Source: Streptomyces fulvoviolaceus (GTDB lineage Bacteria; Actinomycetota; Actinomycetes; Streptomycetales; Streptomycetaceae). Taken from it: a stretch of DNA of 51,059 nucleotides. Within the stretch, counting starts at the first letter, position 1. Each line of letters begins with the position of its first letter. Below, piece after piece: positions 1-6,991 of the stretch. The translations under genes and the position numbers were made by a program. The DNA lies in the NCBI RefSeq assembly GCF_000718165.1, contig NZ_JOEY01000058.1, positions 1-51,059 on the forward strand, read 5' to 3'. Below the pieces are notes generated by a model that saw only the letters and a list, made by a program, of their open reading frames with translations, did not search any database and had not been told where the DNA came from.

Positions 1-31
1 ACCGTCCAGGCCGACCGGCGTGCCCTCGGGC

Positions 32-193
32 GTGAGGGACCCCGCCCCCGCATCCCCGGACCACGGACACGATCCGTGCCGCCGGACCGCGGAGCGAACA
101 CGGGCAACCAGAACGCCCAACACCGTTCGGAGCGTTCGGCTGAGCATGAATCCTGGCAACAGGACTCACTCCCGCTCAGTCCTTAGGAACGGT
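32..193 (-). repeat. Left copy of the terminal inverted repeat
   Basis: Read on the minus strand, this 162-bp stretch matches 50898-51059 on the plus strand with 10 substitutions and no gaps (my manual alignment). It contains three hairpins also present in the other copy: TCCTG/CAGGA around a TTGC loop inside CTGAGC/GCTCAG, GAACGCTC/GGGCGTTC, and CACGGA/TCCGTG. An ATG at 147 (minus) opens a frame to the window edge starting MLSRTLRTVL, but most differences from the other copy change amino acids, so I do not call it a gene. The sequence runs 31 bp further to the window edge. Likely a multicopy genomic repeat at which an assembly stopped; identity not recognised. Confidence 0.85.
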
Positions 194-202
194 GCGCGTC
201 CT

Positions 203-931
203 TCAGGAGAGCCAGTCGGCGTAGTGGGTGGGGGCGAGGTGAGCGTCCTTGTCGGTGAGGACGTCACCCTTGACGACGGCGAACATGCCGGCGGTGGGGT
301 CGGTGACGACCGTACGGCTGTCGCCCTTGTGGGACAGGGTGATCCGGCCCAGCTCGTCCAGGGCGAAGACCTCGGGGCCGCCGATGTTGCGCATGCCGTT
401 CAGCGGAGTGCCCGCGGCGACGTCCGTCACCGCCGCGGCCACGTCCTTGGCCGCGATCGGCTGGATCGGCGTGGCGGGCAGCCGGACGGTGTCGCCGTCG
501 GCGGTCCAGGACAGGACGGCGTCGATGAACTCCATGAACTGCGTCGCCCGGACGATCGAGTAGGGGATCGGCCCGGCTGCGAGGAGGTCCTCCTGGAGCA
601 CCTTGGCCCGGTAGTAGTCCAGCTCCGCCACCTGGTCCGCGCCGACGATCGAGAGGATGACGAAGTGGCCGACGCCGCCCTTGTGGGCCGCGGCCAGCAG
701 GTTGTCCATCGAGGCCTGGAAGAAGGCCGGGGAGGCTTCGTCGAAGGTCGGGGAGTTCGTCAGGTTGACGACGACGTCGGCTCCCGCCACCGCCTCTTCC
801 AGTCCCTGGCCGCTGATGACGTCGACGCCGGTGGACTGCGAGTGCGGTACCGCCTCCTGTCCTGCGGCGTTCAGGTTCTTGACGACCTGCGACCCGATCA
901 GTCCGGTGCCGCCGATGACTGCGAACTTCAT
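203..931 (-). CDS. NmrA-like atypical SDR, NAD(P)-binding
   Basis: A 242-aa protein with an N-terminal Rossmann motif GGTGLIG (residues 7-13) and an SDR-like YxxxK pair (Tyr106, Lys110). Proteins of this type (NmrA/atypical SDR) bind NAD(P)H and either reduce small substrates or sense redox state; the substrate cannot be read from the sequence. The ATG at 931 is preceded by GAAAGG about 7 nt upstream. The frame stays open further upstream, but that part lacks family character and would overlap the nitroreductase. It lies 29 bp downstream of the nitroreductase on the same strand, so the two probably form a cytoplasmic redox operon. Confidence 0.9.
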   Translation of the reverse strand: MKFAVIGGTGLIGSQVVKNLNAAGQEAVPHSQSTGVDVISGQGLEEAVAGADVVVNLTNSPTFDEASPAFFQASMDNLLAAAHKGGVGHFVILSIVGADQVAELDYYRAKVLQEDLLAAGPIPYSIVRATQFMEFIDAVLSWTADGDTVRLPATPIQPIAAKDVAAAVTDVAAGTPLNGMRNIGGPEVFALDELGRITLSHKGDSRTVVTDPTAGMFAVVKGDVLTDKDAHLAPTHYADWLS

Positions 932-960
932 GGCATGCCTTTCGTCAGGATTGTTCGAAT

Positions 961-1626
961 CTAACCGTCGATGAAGGTGACCGTCTCGTCGAGCGGAGCC
1001 CGGCCCGTGCGGGCGTGACCCACCGAGTCGTCCTCGAACCCGATCGACATGCCACAGAAGAGGAGGAGCTCGTCCGGGGGTGCCAGGACCTCCGCAACGG
1101 TCCTGCGGTACTTCGCCCACGCCATCTGCGTGCAGCTGTGCAGCCCTTCGGCGCGGAGCAGCAGCATGACGGTCTGCAGGAACATGCCGACGTCGGACCA
1201 CTGGGCCGGGCCCAGGTCGCGGTCGATGTAGCAGAACAGCGCGGCGGGCGCGCCGAAGCAGTCCCAGTTCGCGGAAGCGGCCCGCTGGCGCGCCTCCACG
1301 TCCTCGCGCGGAATACCGAGTGCGCCGTAGCGCTGCTCGCCGAAGGCGGATCGGCGTTCACGGTACGGGGACTTCAGGGCAGGCGGGTACATCTCGTACT
1401 CCGGCTCGTCCCATGGGTCGCCGGCGGTCAGGCGCTCGCCGGCGCGCTTCTTCAGTTCGGCCAGCGGCGCGCCCTTGAGCACGTAGGCGCGCCACGGCTG
1501 GATGTTCGATCCGGACGGCGCCCAGGCCGCGGTGGACAGCACACGTTCCAGCGTCTCCCTCGGGACATGCCGGTCGGTGTATCCGCGCACCGCCCGTCGG
1601 CTCGTGACCGCCTCATAGACGTCCAA
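961..1626 (-). CDS. Nitroreductase family oxidoreductase
   Basis: A 221-aa FMN-dependent nitroreductase-fold protein. The N-terminal SRRAVRGY segment (residues 9-16) and AWAPSGSNIQPW (34-45) are the usual FMN phosphate/ribityl-binding elements. The family reduces nitro groups, quinones or enones with NAD(P)H. The start is a TTG at 1626 with GGGAGG about 9 nt upstream. First gene of a two-gene minus-strand operon with the SDR, divergent from an azoreductase, with a 26-bp dyad between them. The true substrate is unknown; a role in quinone/electrophile detoxification is inferred from the neighbours. Confidence 0.92.
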   Translation of the reverse strand: MDVYEAVTSRRAVRGYTDRHVPRETLERVLSTAAWAPSGSNIQPWRAYVLKGAPLAELKKRAGERLTAGDPWDEPEYEMYPPALKSPYRERRSAFGEQRYGALGIPREDVEARQRAASANWDCFGAPAALFCYIDRDLGPAQWSDVGMFLQTVMLLLRAEGLHSCTQMAWAKYRRTVAEVLAPPDELLLFCGMSIGFEDDSVGHARTGRAPLDETVTFIDG

Positions 1627-1673
1627 GACCGCCTACCTCCCATGTGCTCGATGCGTCCATCGTCGTTACACTC

Positions 1674-1699
1674 GAGATAGTATCACTCAATACCATCTC
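1674..1699. promoter_or_regulatory. Candidate operator dyad between nitroreductase and azoreductase
   Basis: Arms GAGATAGTAT and ATACCATCTC are separated by CACTCA and pair at 9 of 10 positions. The site sits midway in the divergent intergenic region, 47 bp from one start and 74 bp from the other, where a repressor could control both. Its GATA/TATC elements resemble the palindrome in front of the marR gene at 3002-3014, so that MarR protein is the natural candidate. Binding is inferred only. Confidence 0.5.
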
Positions 1700-1773
1700 G
1701 TGTTTAACTATCACCGAGGGCCAATCCTCACCCCCTGGCTCCCCGCCTCGGGCACTGCTCTTTGGAGAAAGCC

Positions 1774-2424
1774 ATGGCCACGCTGCTGCACATCGACTCG
1801 TCCGTACTCCCCGGCGAGGCGTCCTCGTCCCGTTCGGTCGCGGACGCCTTCCGCAAGGCCTGGGAGGAGCAGCACCCGCAGGGCACGGTGATCTACCGCG
1901 ACCTCGCCGCCGACCCCGTCCCGCACATCACCGCTGTCGCCTGGTCCGCCGGTTTCGCCGCCCCGTCCGAGCGCACCCCGGAACAGTCGGCCGCGTTCGC
2001 CGCGCGCGTGCAGCTCATCGAGGAGCTGGAGCAGGCGGACGCCGTCCTGATCGGCGCCCCCATGCACAACTACTCGATCCCCTCGACCCTCAAGGCATGG
2101 CTGGACAACGTGCTCCTGCTCGGCCGCACCGCGGGCGAGACGCCCTCCGCCCAGGGCACCCCGGTCGTGGTCGTCGCCAGTCGCGGCGGCTCCTACGCGC
2201 CGGGCACGCCGCGCGAGGGCTACGAGTTCGTGCAGAACTACCTCGAGGCCGTCCTCAAGGGCACCCTCGGTCTGGACCTCGACTTCATCGTCCCGGAACT
2301 CACCATGGCCCCCCGCAACCCGGCCATGTCCGAACTCATCCCGCTCTACGAGGCCTCCCGCGAGCGCGCCTTCGCGGACGCGGCCACCAAGGCCAAGGAA
2401 CTCGCGGAGCGCGTCGCCGCGTAG
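1774..2424 (+). CDS. azoR: FMN-dependent NADH-azoreductase
   Basis: A 216-aa flavodoxin-fold protein of the AzoR family. The N-terminal MATLLHIDSS strand and the SSSRS segment (17-21) form the FMN phosphate loop, and PMHNYSIPSTLKAWLDNV (95-112) is the family's flavin/substrate segment. The family reduces azo dyes and, physiologically, quinones by two-electron transfer from NAD(P)H. The ATG at 1774 has GGAGAAA directly upstream at 1764-1770; a TTG four codons earlier overlaps that site and is rejected. Divergent from the nitroreductase and convergent with marR, with a strong terminator between it and marR. Confidence 0.93.
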   Translation: MATLLHIDSSVLPGEASSSRSVADAFRKAWEEQHPQGTVIYRDLAADPVPHITAVAWSAGFAAPSERTPEQSAAFAARVQLIEELEQADAVLIGAPMHNYSIPSTLKAWLDNVLLLGRTAGETPSAQGTPVVVVASRGGSYAPGTPREGYEFVQNYLEAVLKGTLGLDLDFIVPELTMAPRNPAMSELIPLYEASRERAFADAATKAKELAERVAA

Positions 2425-2446
2425 CCTCCGGGCCGCCATGGACACC

Positions 2447-2477
2447 GTGTGACGCCCCTTCCCCCAGGGCGTCACAC
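2447..2477. terminator. Bidirectional terminator between azoR and marR
   Basis: Perfect 11-bp arms GTGTGACGCCC and GGGCGTCACAC with a 9-nt C-rich loop, lying between the two convergent stop codons. No U tract follows, as is common in Streptomyces. Confidence 0.85.
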
Positions 2478-2487
2478 GGCTGCGCGC

Positions 2488-2973
2488 CTACTCCTCGCCG
2501 CCTGCAGGATGGGCGAACCGCGTCAGCAGATCCATCAACCGCTCGGGCTCACCGGGCCCCAGTCCGGCAGCCAGACGTTCGGCCAGCGGCTCCGCCGCCA
2601 CATGAGCCGCGTCGAAGAGCTCGAGTCCCTGCGGCGTGATCTCCACCGCGCGCACCCGCCGGTCCCCCGGAACCGCCTTGCGTACGGCCAGCCCCTTACG
2701 CTCCAGGTCGTCGACGACCCGCATGATTCCCGCCTTGTCCGACCCCGTCGCCGTCGCCAGGTCCCGCTGCACCGTGGGCCCTTGGTTGACCAGCACGATC
2801 AGCACGGCGAAATGCCGCAGCTCGACGCCGAGCGGCCGGAGCGCCTCCGTCATCACCGTGGCCGCGTGCCAGTGCGCCCGGCGCAGCAGCAGGCCGAGAG
2901 CGAAGGGCGATTCATCCCCGGGGCGGTCGGTCGCACGCGGGGCTGTGGTGTGGCGAGGAACGTCGGCGGTCAT
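2488..2973 (-). CDS. MarR-family transcriptional regulator
   Basis: A 161-aa protein with a winged-helix core (about residues 40-130): dimer helix around LRPLGVELRHFAVLIVL, recognition helix region DLATATGSDKAGIMRVVDDLERKG, and the wing DRRVRAVEITPQG. MarR proteins are dimeric repressors released by phenolics, quinones or thiol oxidation. The gene is convergent with azoR. A palindrome (3002-3014) lies 29 bp upstream of its start, consistent with autorepression, and related dyad elements lie in the azoR/nitroreductase intergenic region. The regulon is inferred from position and motif similarity. Confidence 0.93.
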   Translation of the reverse strand: MTADVPRHTTAPRATDRPGDESPFALGLLLRRAHWHAATVMTEALRPLGVELRHFAVLIVLVNQGPTVQRDLATATGSDKAGIMRVVDDLERKGLAVRKAVPGDRRVRAVEITPQGLELFDAAHVAAEPLAERLAAGLGPGEPERLMDLLTRFAHPAGGEE

Positions 2974-3001
2974 GAGGTCAGACTACCGCCGTCCGTTCAT
3001 T

Positions 3002-3014
3002 CGATACGGTATCG
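3002..3014. promoter_or_regulatory. Candidate MarR autoregulatory operator
   Basis: The palindrome CGATAC-G-GTATCG lies in the marR promoter region. It shares GATA/TATC character with the dyad at 1674-1699. Confidence 0.45.
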
Positions 3015-3108
3015 TTTGACACTAGCGGCGACGCGTCATCCGGGAGATCGAAGACCAGAAGATCACCGAGCCGGCAGCCGTTCGATCAGGTCGCGGAGGA
3101 ACCCCGAA

Positions 3109-3987
3109 GTGCCGCAGCGAACCGCACCGTCCATTCCTCCGGCCGTTGCCGAATGGCTGCAGGTCACGGGACACGGCAAGGCCACCGACATCGAGCAGTT
3201 GCACGGCGGGGCCATCAGTTCCACCACCCGCATCACCGGCTCCTCCGGCACGAGCTGGGTCCTCAAGCAGTCCGCCAACGCCCCCGCCGACCTCTACCGC
3301 CGGGAGGCCGAGGGCCTACGGCGTCTCGCCGCGGCCGGAGCCCTGCCCATACCGAAGACGCAGCTGTGCGCAGAGCAGTACCTGCTCCTGGAGGATCGCG
3401 GGAGCCACGCCTTCACCCGTGACACCTGGGTACAGCTCGGCCGGGGGCTGGCCCGGCAGCACCAGGTCACGAGCGAGCGTTTCGGTTACGACACCGACAA
3501 CTACATCGGCCGGATGGTGCAGCGGAATCCCTGGACCGACGACGGCCACGCCTTCTTCGCCGAACACCGGCTGCTGTCCTGGCTGGACGCACCCGCCTGC
3601 GCCCAGGCACTGGGCCAGAAGAACCGGGCACGCCTGGAACGCCTCGCGCACCGGCTCCCCGACCTGATCCCGCGGCAGCCCGCCGCGCTGCTCCACGGCG
3701 ACCTGTGGCACGCCAACATCCTCCCGAGCCACTACGGGCCGCCCTCCCTGTGCGATCCGGCCGTGCATTACGGCTGGCCCGAGGCGGAGCTGAGCATGCT
3801 GTACGGATGCGGCCCGGTTCCGGAGGATTTCTCGGCCGCGTATGAGGAGCTCCACCCGCTGGAAGACGGCTGGCGGGATCGGCTGCCCATCCTCCACCTG
3901 CGTGAACTCCTCAGCGTGCTGGCGCACTTCGGCGACAACGACGAGACGCTCCACAGGATCACCGAAGTCCTGGACGTCTACACCTGA
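3109..3987 (+). CDS. Fructosamine kinase family protein
   Basis: A 292-aa protein-kinase-like fold of the fructosamine/ketosamine-3-kinase group. Visible elements are the ATP-contact VLKQ (51-54) with Glu68, the catalytic loop HGDLWHANIL (196-205) and the metal-binding DPAVHYG (216-222), the family's version of DFG. These enzymes phosphorylate sugar adducts on protein amines, leading to deglycation; related bacterial proteins may use other substrates. The start is GTG 3109 with GGAGGA at 3095-3100. The frame extends upstream into DNA that encodes marR on the other strand, so earlier starts are unlikely. It stands alone between marR and a GNAT gene. Confidence 0.9.
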   Translation: MPQRTAPSIPPAVAEWLQVTGHGKATDIEQLHGGAISSTTRITGSSGTSWVLKQSANAPADLYRREAEGLRRLAAAGALPIPKTQLCAEQYLLLEDRGSHAFTRDTWVQLGRGLARQHQVTSERFGYDTDNYIGRMVQRNPWTDDGHAFFAEHRLLSWLDAPACAQALGQKNRARLERLAHRLPDLIPRQPAALLHGDLWHANILPSHYGPPSLCDPAVHYGWPEAELSMLYGCGPVPEDFSAAYEELHPLEDGWRDRLPILHLRELLSVLAHFGDNDETLHRITEVLDVYT

Positions 3988-4011
3988 GCCGGACCCCGGC
4001 CCCACCTTAAA

Positions 4012-4069
4012 GAAACGCTTGCGTTTCGCTCGGGCCCCACGTAACGTATAGGTACGAAACCGTTTCGTA
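4012..4069 (+). promoter_or_regulatory. Promoter flanked by two palindromic operators
   Basis: GAAACGC-TT-GCGTTTC (4012-4027) overlaps a -35-like TTGCGT (4019-4024). A 17-bp spacer leads to TAACGT (4042-4047), and a second palindrome TACGAAA-CCG-TTTCGTA (4053-4069) follows. Both carry GAAAC/GTTTC half-sites as used by LacI- or TetR-type repressors. The promoter would serve the GNAT gene at 4147. No regulator of those families is encoded nearby. Confidence 0.55.
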
Positions 4070-4146
4070 TCGATGTGCGCCCCGGCCGCGCCGCACCGGA
4101 CAGCACCCCCAGTACCGGGCCCGCGGCCCACCCGGGAGAACACGCA

Positions 4147-4794
4147 ATGACAACTCTGCAGCTGCACCCCCGCACCACCGTGCGCGCGGCGGGACTGGTG
4201 GACGTACCAGCCGTTGTACGTCTCTTCGCGCCGCCCCCGGCCTCGCCCCGGCTGACCGTGTCGGACCCGGACAGCCCCGCCGTCGACTGGGAGCAGGCTC
4301 AGCGCGCCATGCGGCTGATGCTGGCCCACCACGCACTCGAAGAGGGCCAGGTGTGGGTGGCCGAACGCGCGGACGGCGCGCTCCTCTCGGCCGCGATCTG
4401 GCTGCCGCCCGACATCGGGACCGGGTCTCCCGACCCACGCATCAGCAGCCTTCTCGCCCGTGAACTCGACATCTCCCTGCCCGAGCGCCCGGTCCTGTCC
4501 ACGGCGCTGGGGGCAGCCGGACCCGACGCACCGCATTGGACATTGGTCACCGTTTGCGCGCCGGACGACGCGGAAGCCTGCGACCGTACCGTGGTCGCCG
4601 AATTGCTGACCACGGGACTGGGCGCCGTGGACGGCGAGGACGCCACCGCCGTCGCGATCACGCTCTCCGCCCACCACGCGAACCAGTTGCGGCCGCTCGG
4701 GTTCCGCGGGCCGCGAGAAGTCCCCCTCGTGCCGGGCGCGAGCGTGTGGTTGACGACCCGTCACGGGCGGTCCGGCCGTGCGGACCGCGGCTGA
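4147..4794 (+). CDS. GNAT-family N-acetyltransferase (putative)
   Basis: A 215-aa protein whose layout (N-terminal RAAGLVDVPAVVRLF, a central WVAERADGALLSAAIWL strand pair, and a late ANQLRPLGFRGPREV segment) fits the GNAT fold. The acetyl-CoA loop is poorly conserved, so substrate and even activity are uncertain. The ATG at 4147 has GGGAGAA upstream; the frame is open earlier but lacks a ribosome site there. It is preceded by a promoter with two operator palindromes, implying tight repression, and followed by a small basic-protein gene on the same strand. Confidence 0.7.
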   Translation: MTTLQLHPRTTVRAAGLVDVPAVVRLFAPPPASPRLTVSDPDSPAVDWEQAQRAMRLMLAHHALEEGQVWVAERADGALLSAAIWLPPDIGTGSPDPRISSLLARELDISLPERPVLSTALGAAGPDAPHWTLVTVCAPDDAEACDRTVVAELLTTGLGAVDGEDATAVAITLSAHHANQLRPLGFRGPREVPLVPGASVWLTTRHGRSGRADRG

Positions 4795-4858
4795 GCCGCC
4801 CCACGCAGGGTAGGCGTCATCAGGCAGGCACACGCGCCGGCCCGAGGGAAGGAATCAC

Positions 4859-5005
4859 ATGTCAGGCATCCTGGAACGCATCAAGCGGTTCGCGAGGAGC
4901 CCGCAGGGGCGACGCACCGTCGAGCAGGCCCGGCGGGCCGCGGCCGATCCCCGACGCCGGGCCCAGGCCCAGCGCCTGATGGGGAGGCTCCGCGGCCGCC
5001 GCTGA
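4859..5005 (+). CDS. Small basic hypothetical protein (48 aa)
   Basis: Short gene with a strong AGGGAAGGA site just before its ATG. The product starts MSGILERIKRFARSPQGRRT and ends in arginine-rich helices (RRAAADPRRR, LMGRLRGRR). It has no membrane segment or cysteine, is probably all-helical and carries many positive charges. I have seen proteins of this general form in Streptomyces but cannot name a function. It lies 64 bp after the GNAT gene. Confidence 0.7.
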   Translation: MSGILERIKRFARSPQGRRTVEQARRAAADPRRRAQAQRLMGRLRGRR

Positions 5006-5164
5006 CCTCATCCCACCCCGACGAGTTCGCCCGGCGTCCTCACGACGGTCGTTTTCGTCACCCGGGGTACGGCCGTCGTGTTGCCCGGATCACCGGCGGA
5101 GCCGGACGTAGCTTGGTGTGCGGCGTACGCCAGTACACGCGACGGCGAATCCCCTGGTGGCGTG

Positions 5165-5794
5165 ATGTGTTGGAGTGCGACGGCCGATCTCGTGGCGGGC
5201 ACCGCCATCGCCGGTGTGGGGGTGGCCTGTGTGGCGCGCGTGCGCAGTGGCCGGGACCTTCCGCTTGCCGCACTGCCGCTGCTGCTCGGGACCCATCAGA
5301 TCGTCGAGGCGGTCGTCTGGGAATCGGGGGGTGGTAGCGGCTCCGCCACCCATGCGTGGGCCGTCATCGCGCTGCCGCTGCTGGCGGTGTGGGTGCCGGC
5401 GGGAGTGCTGTGTGCCGCCCCGCCGCACGCCCGGCTCCGGCTGAGCCTCCTGCTCGCCCTCGGAGCCGTGACGGCCTCGATGCTCGCGTACGGGCTCGCC
5501 ACCGGCCCGGTGACGGCCGATATCCGCGGTCACACGGTCGGCTACGCGTTCACCCTGCCCCACACGTCGCTGCTCATCGCGGGCTACCTCGTGGCGACAG
5601 TGGGCTCGTTGCTGCTGTCCGGTGACCGGCGGCTGCTCGTGCTGGGGGTGCTGGTCGCCGTGGGCGGATTGGGCTGTTGGGCTCTGTGGCGGCTGGAGTT
5701 CGTCTCGACGTGGTGCGCGTTCGCGGCCATGTGCTCGGTGGTGTTGTTCCGTTGGGTTCTCGCACGGCAACGGGTCTCCAGCGCGGGTCGATGA
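5165..5794 (+). CDS. DUF6629-like integral membrane protein
   Basis: A 209-aa protein opening with MCWSATADLVAG, which resembles the DUF6629 family, followed by about six to seven hydrophobic segments and a short basic tail. Function unknown. The ATG at 5165 directly follows a GTG at 5162, either of which could start translation; upstream coding potential is poor. The stop is 24 bp before the next gene, suggesting co-transcription with the prenyl-synthase-like gene. Confidence 0.75.
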   Translation: MCWSATADLVAGTAIAGVGVACVARVRSGRDLPLAALPLLLGTHQIVEAVVWESGGGSGSATHAWAVIALPLLAVWVPAGVLCAAPPHARLRLSLLLALGAVTASMLAYGLATGPVTADIRGHTVGYAFTLPHTSLLIAGYLVATVGSLLLSGDRRLLVLGVLVAVGGLGCWALWRLEFVSTWCAFAAMCSVVLFRWVLARQRVSSAGR

Positions 5795-5818
5795 TCTCGT
5801 ACGCCTACGATGCGGCCC

Positions 5819-6727
5819 ATGAGCGCGTGGAATCAGAGCCTGGCCGCAGCGGGAATCCGTGAGCCGGAGTTGCGGAGTGACTACGACAGCCAGCGGCACC
5901 TGGTGACGCGCTTCCGCCGTGGCGCATACCTGGCAGGACGGGTGTTGCTGCCACGGCCGGTGCTGCCCCACGTGGTGGCGGCGACGGCCGTGATGCACCA
6001 CGGGGACAACCTGCTCGACACCGGACCGAAGGCACAGCGCGAAGCGGCGTGGGCGGACTGGGAGCAGCGAGTACGCAAGGCCCTGGTCACCGGGCTGAGC
6101 GATGATCCACTGATCCGCACGCTGCTGCACACCATTGCCGCGTATCCGCGGCTTCGGGCGGTGATGGAGGCGTATCTGGCCACCGCCACAACCGAGTTGG
6201 AGTTCGACGGCTTCGCCACGGAAGCCGATTTCCAAGCCTATGTCGATGCCTACTCACTGCCCGCATTCCTGTTGGTCGGCGCGTTGCTGGGACCGGAAGC
6301 CGACGACGGACGTTTCCGGGCCGCGTGCCGCACGCTCATGGAGGGCAGCCAGCGGCTGGACTTCGTCAACGACCTGGCCGAGGACCTGAGGGAGGGGCGG
6401 CTGGGCATCCCCGAGGACACACTGGAACGCTTCTCGGTCACGTGGGAGGACCTGGCGGCAGGCCGTGAGACAGCGGGCGTCCGGAAGTTGGTGGAGGACC
6501 AGGTCGAGACGGCCCGCACCGCGTTGCAGGCGGCCAAGAGGCTGCCCGCCCTCGCCCCTGCCCCCAACAGGGCACTGCTCGGGGCGTTGATCGAGATCGA
6601 GCTCCTGACCGCGGACGCCGCACTGGCGCGGGGCGCCACGTTGCTGCGTGGCTCGGCGACGCCACCCTTGGTCGGCACGGTGCGGCTGCTGCTGGGCGCC
6701 CGCCGACGGGCACGCAAGGAGCGCTGA
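5819..6727 (+). CDS. Squalene/phytoene synthase-like protein
   Basis: An all-helical protein of about 302 aa in the trans-isoprenyl head-to-head synthase superfamily. The first aspartate motif is DNLLD (63-67) and the second is DLAED (185-189) inside NDLAEDLREGR. Both match the DxxxD Mg2+/diphosphate-binding motifs of squalene/phytoene synthases. It stands apart from any visible carotenoid or hopanoid cluster, so the product is unknown; divergent relatives act in other prenyl reactions. The start is ATG 5819 or ATG 5810; neither has a clear ribosome site, so a leaderless transcript is possible. Confidence 0.78.
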   Translation: MSAWNQSLAAAGIREPELRSDYDSQRHLVTRFRRGAYLAGRVLLPRPVLPHVVAATAVMHHGDNLLDTGPKAQREAAWADWEQRVRKALVTGLSDDPLIRTLLHTIAAYPRLRAVMEAYLATATTELEFDGFATEADFQAYVDAYSLPAFLLVGALLGPEADDGRFRAACRTLMEGSQRLDFVNDLAEDLREGRLGIPEDTLERFSVTWEDLAAGRETAGVRKLVEDQVETARTALQAAKRLPALAPAPNRALLGALIEIELLTADAALARGATLLRGSATPPLVGTVRLLLGARRRARKER

Positions 6728-6801
6728 TCAGCTCGCCCTGCCGCTGCTGGCAGGGAAGCCTCCCGCGCTCCGACCGTTGGGTGAACAGCACAGCAGACCA
6801 G

Positions 6802-6844
6802 CAGGTCGTTCGACCTGTCGGACATTGTTCGAAACCTCTTGACG
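6802..6844 (+). promoter_or_regulatory. Candidate regulatory region of the GH43 gene
   Basis: Palindrome CAGGTCG-TT-CGACCTG (6802-6817), then TGTTCGAAAC (6826-6835), then a -35-like TTGACG (6839-6844). TGTTCGAAA matches 8 of 9 bases of the half-site in the perfect palindrome of the GH10 xylanase promoter. No good -10 box is visible. Confidence 0.35.
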
Positions 6845-6991
6845 CTGCACCGCACCCCGTTTGACACTCTCGCAACACGACGTCACACAGCCGAAATGAC
6901 GGGCGCCCTTGGCCGAGGCGCCCGTTCTCGGCCCACTCCCCCTTGCCTTGCCACGTCCCCCGTCAGCCATGCCTCAGCAGGGAAACCCCAC

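Noticed and set aside
5819..6727. Carotenoid or hopanoid cluster
   Set aside because: Only one synthase-like gene is present; no desaturase, cyclase or polyprenyl diphosphate synthase adjoins it.
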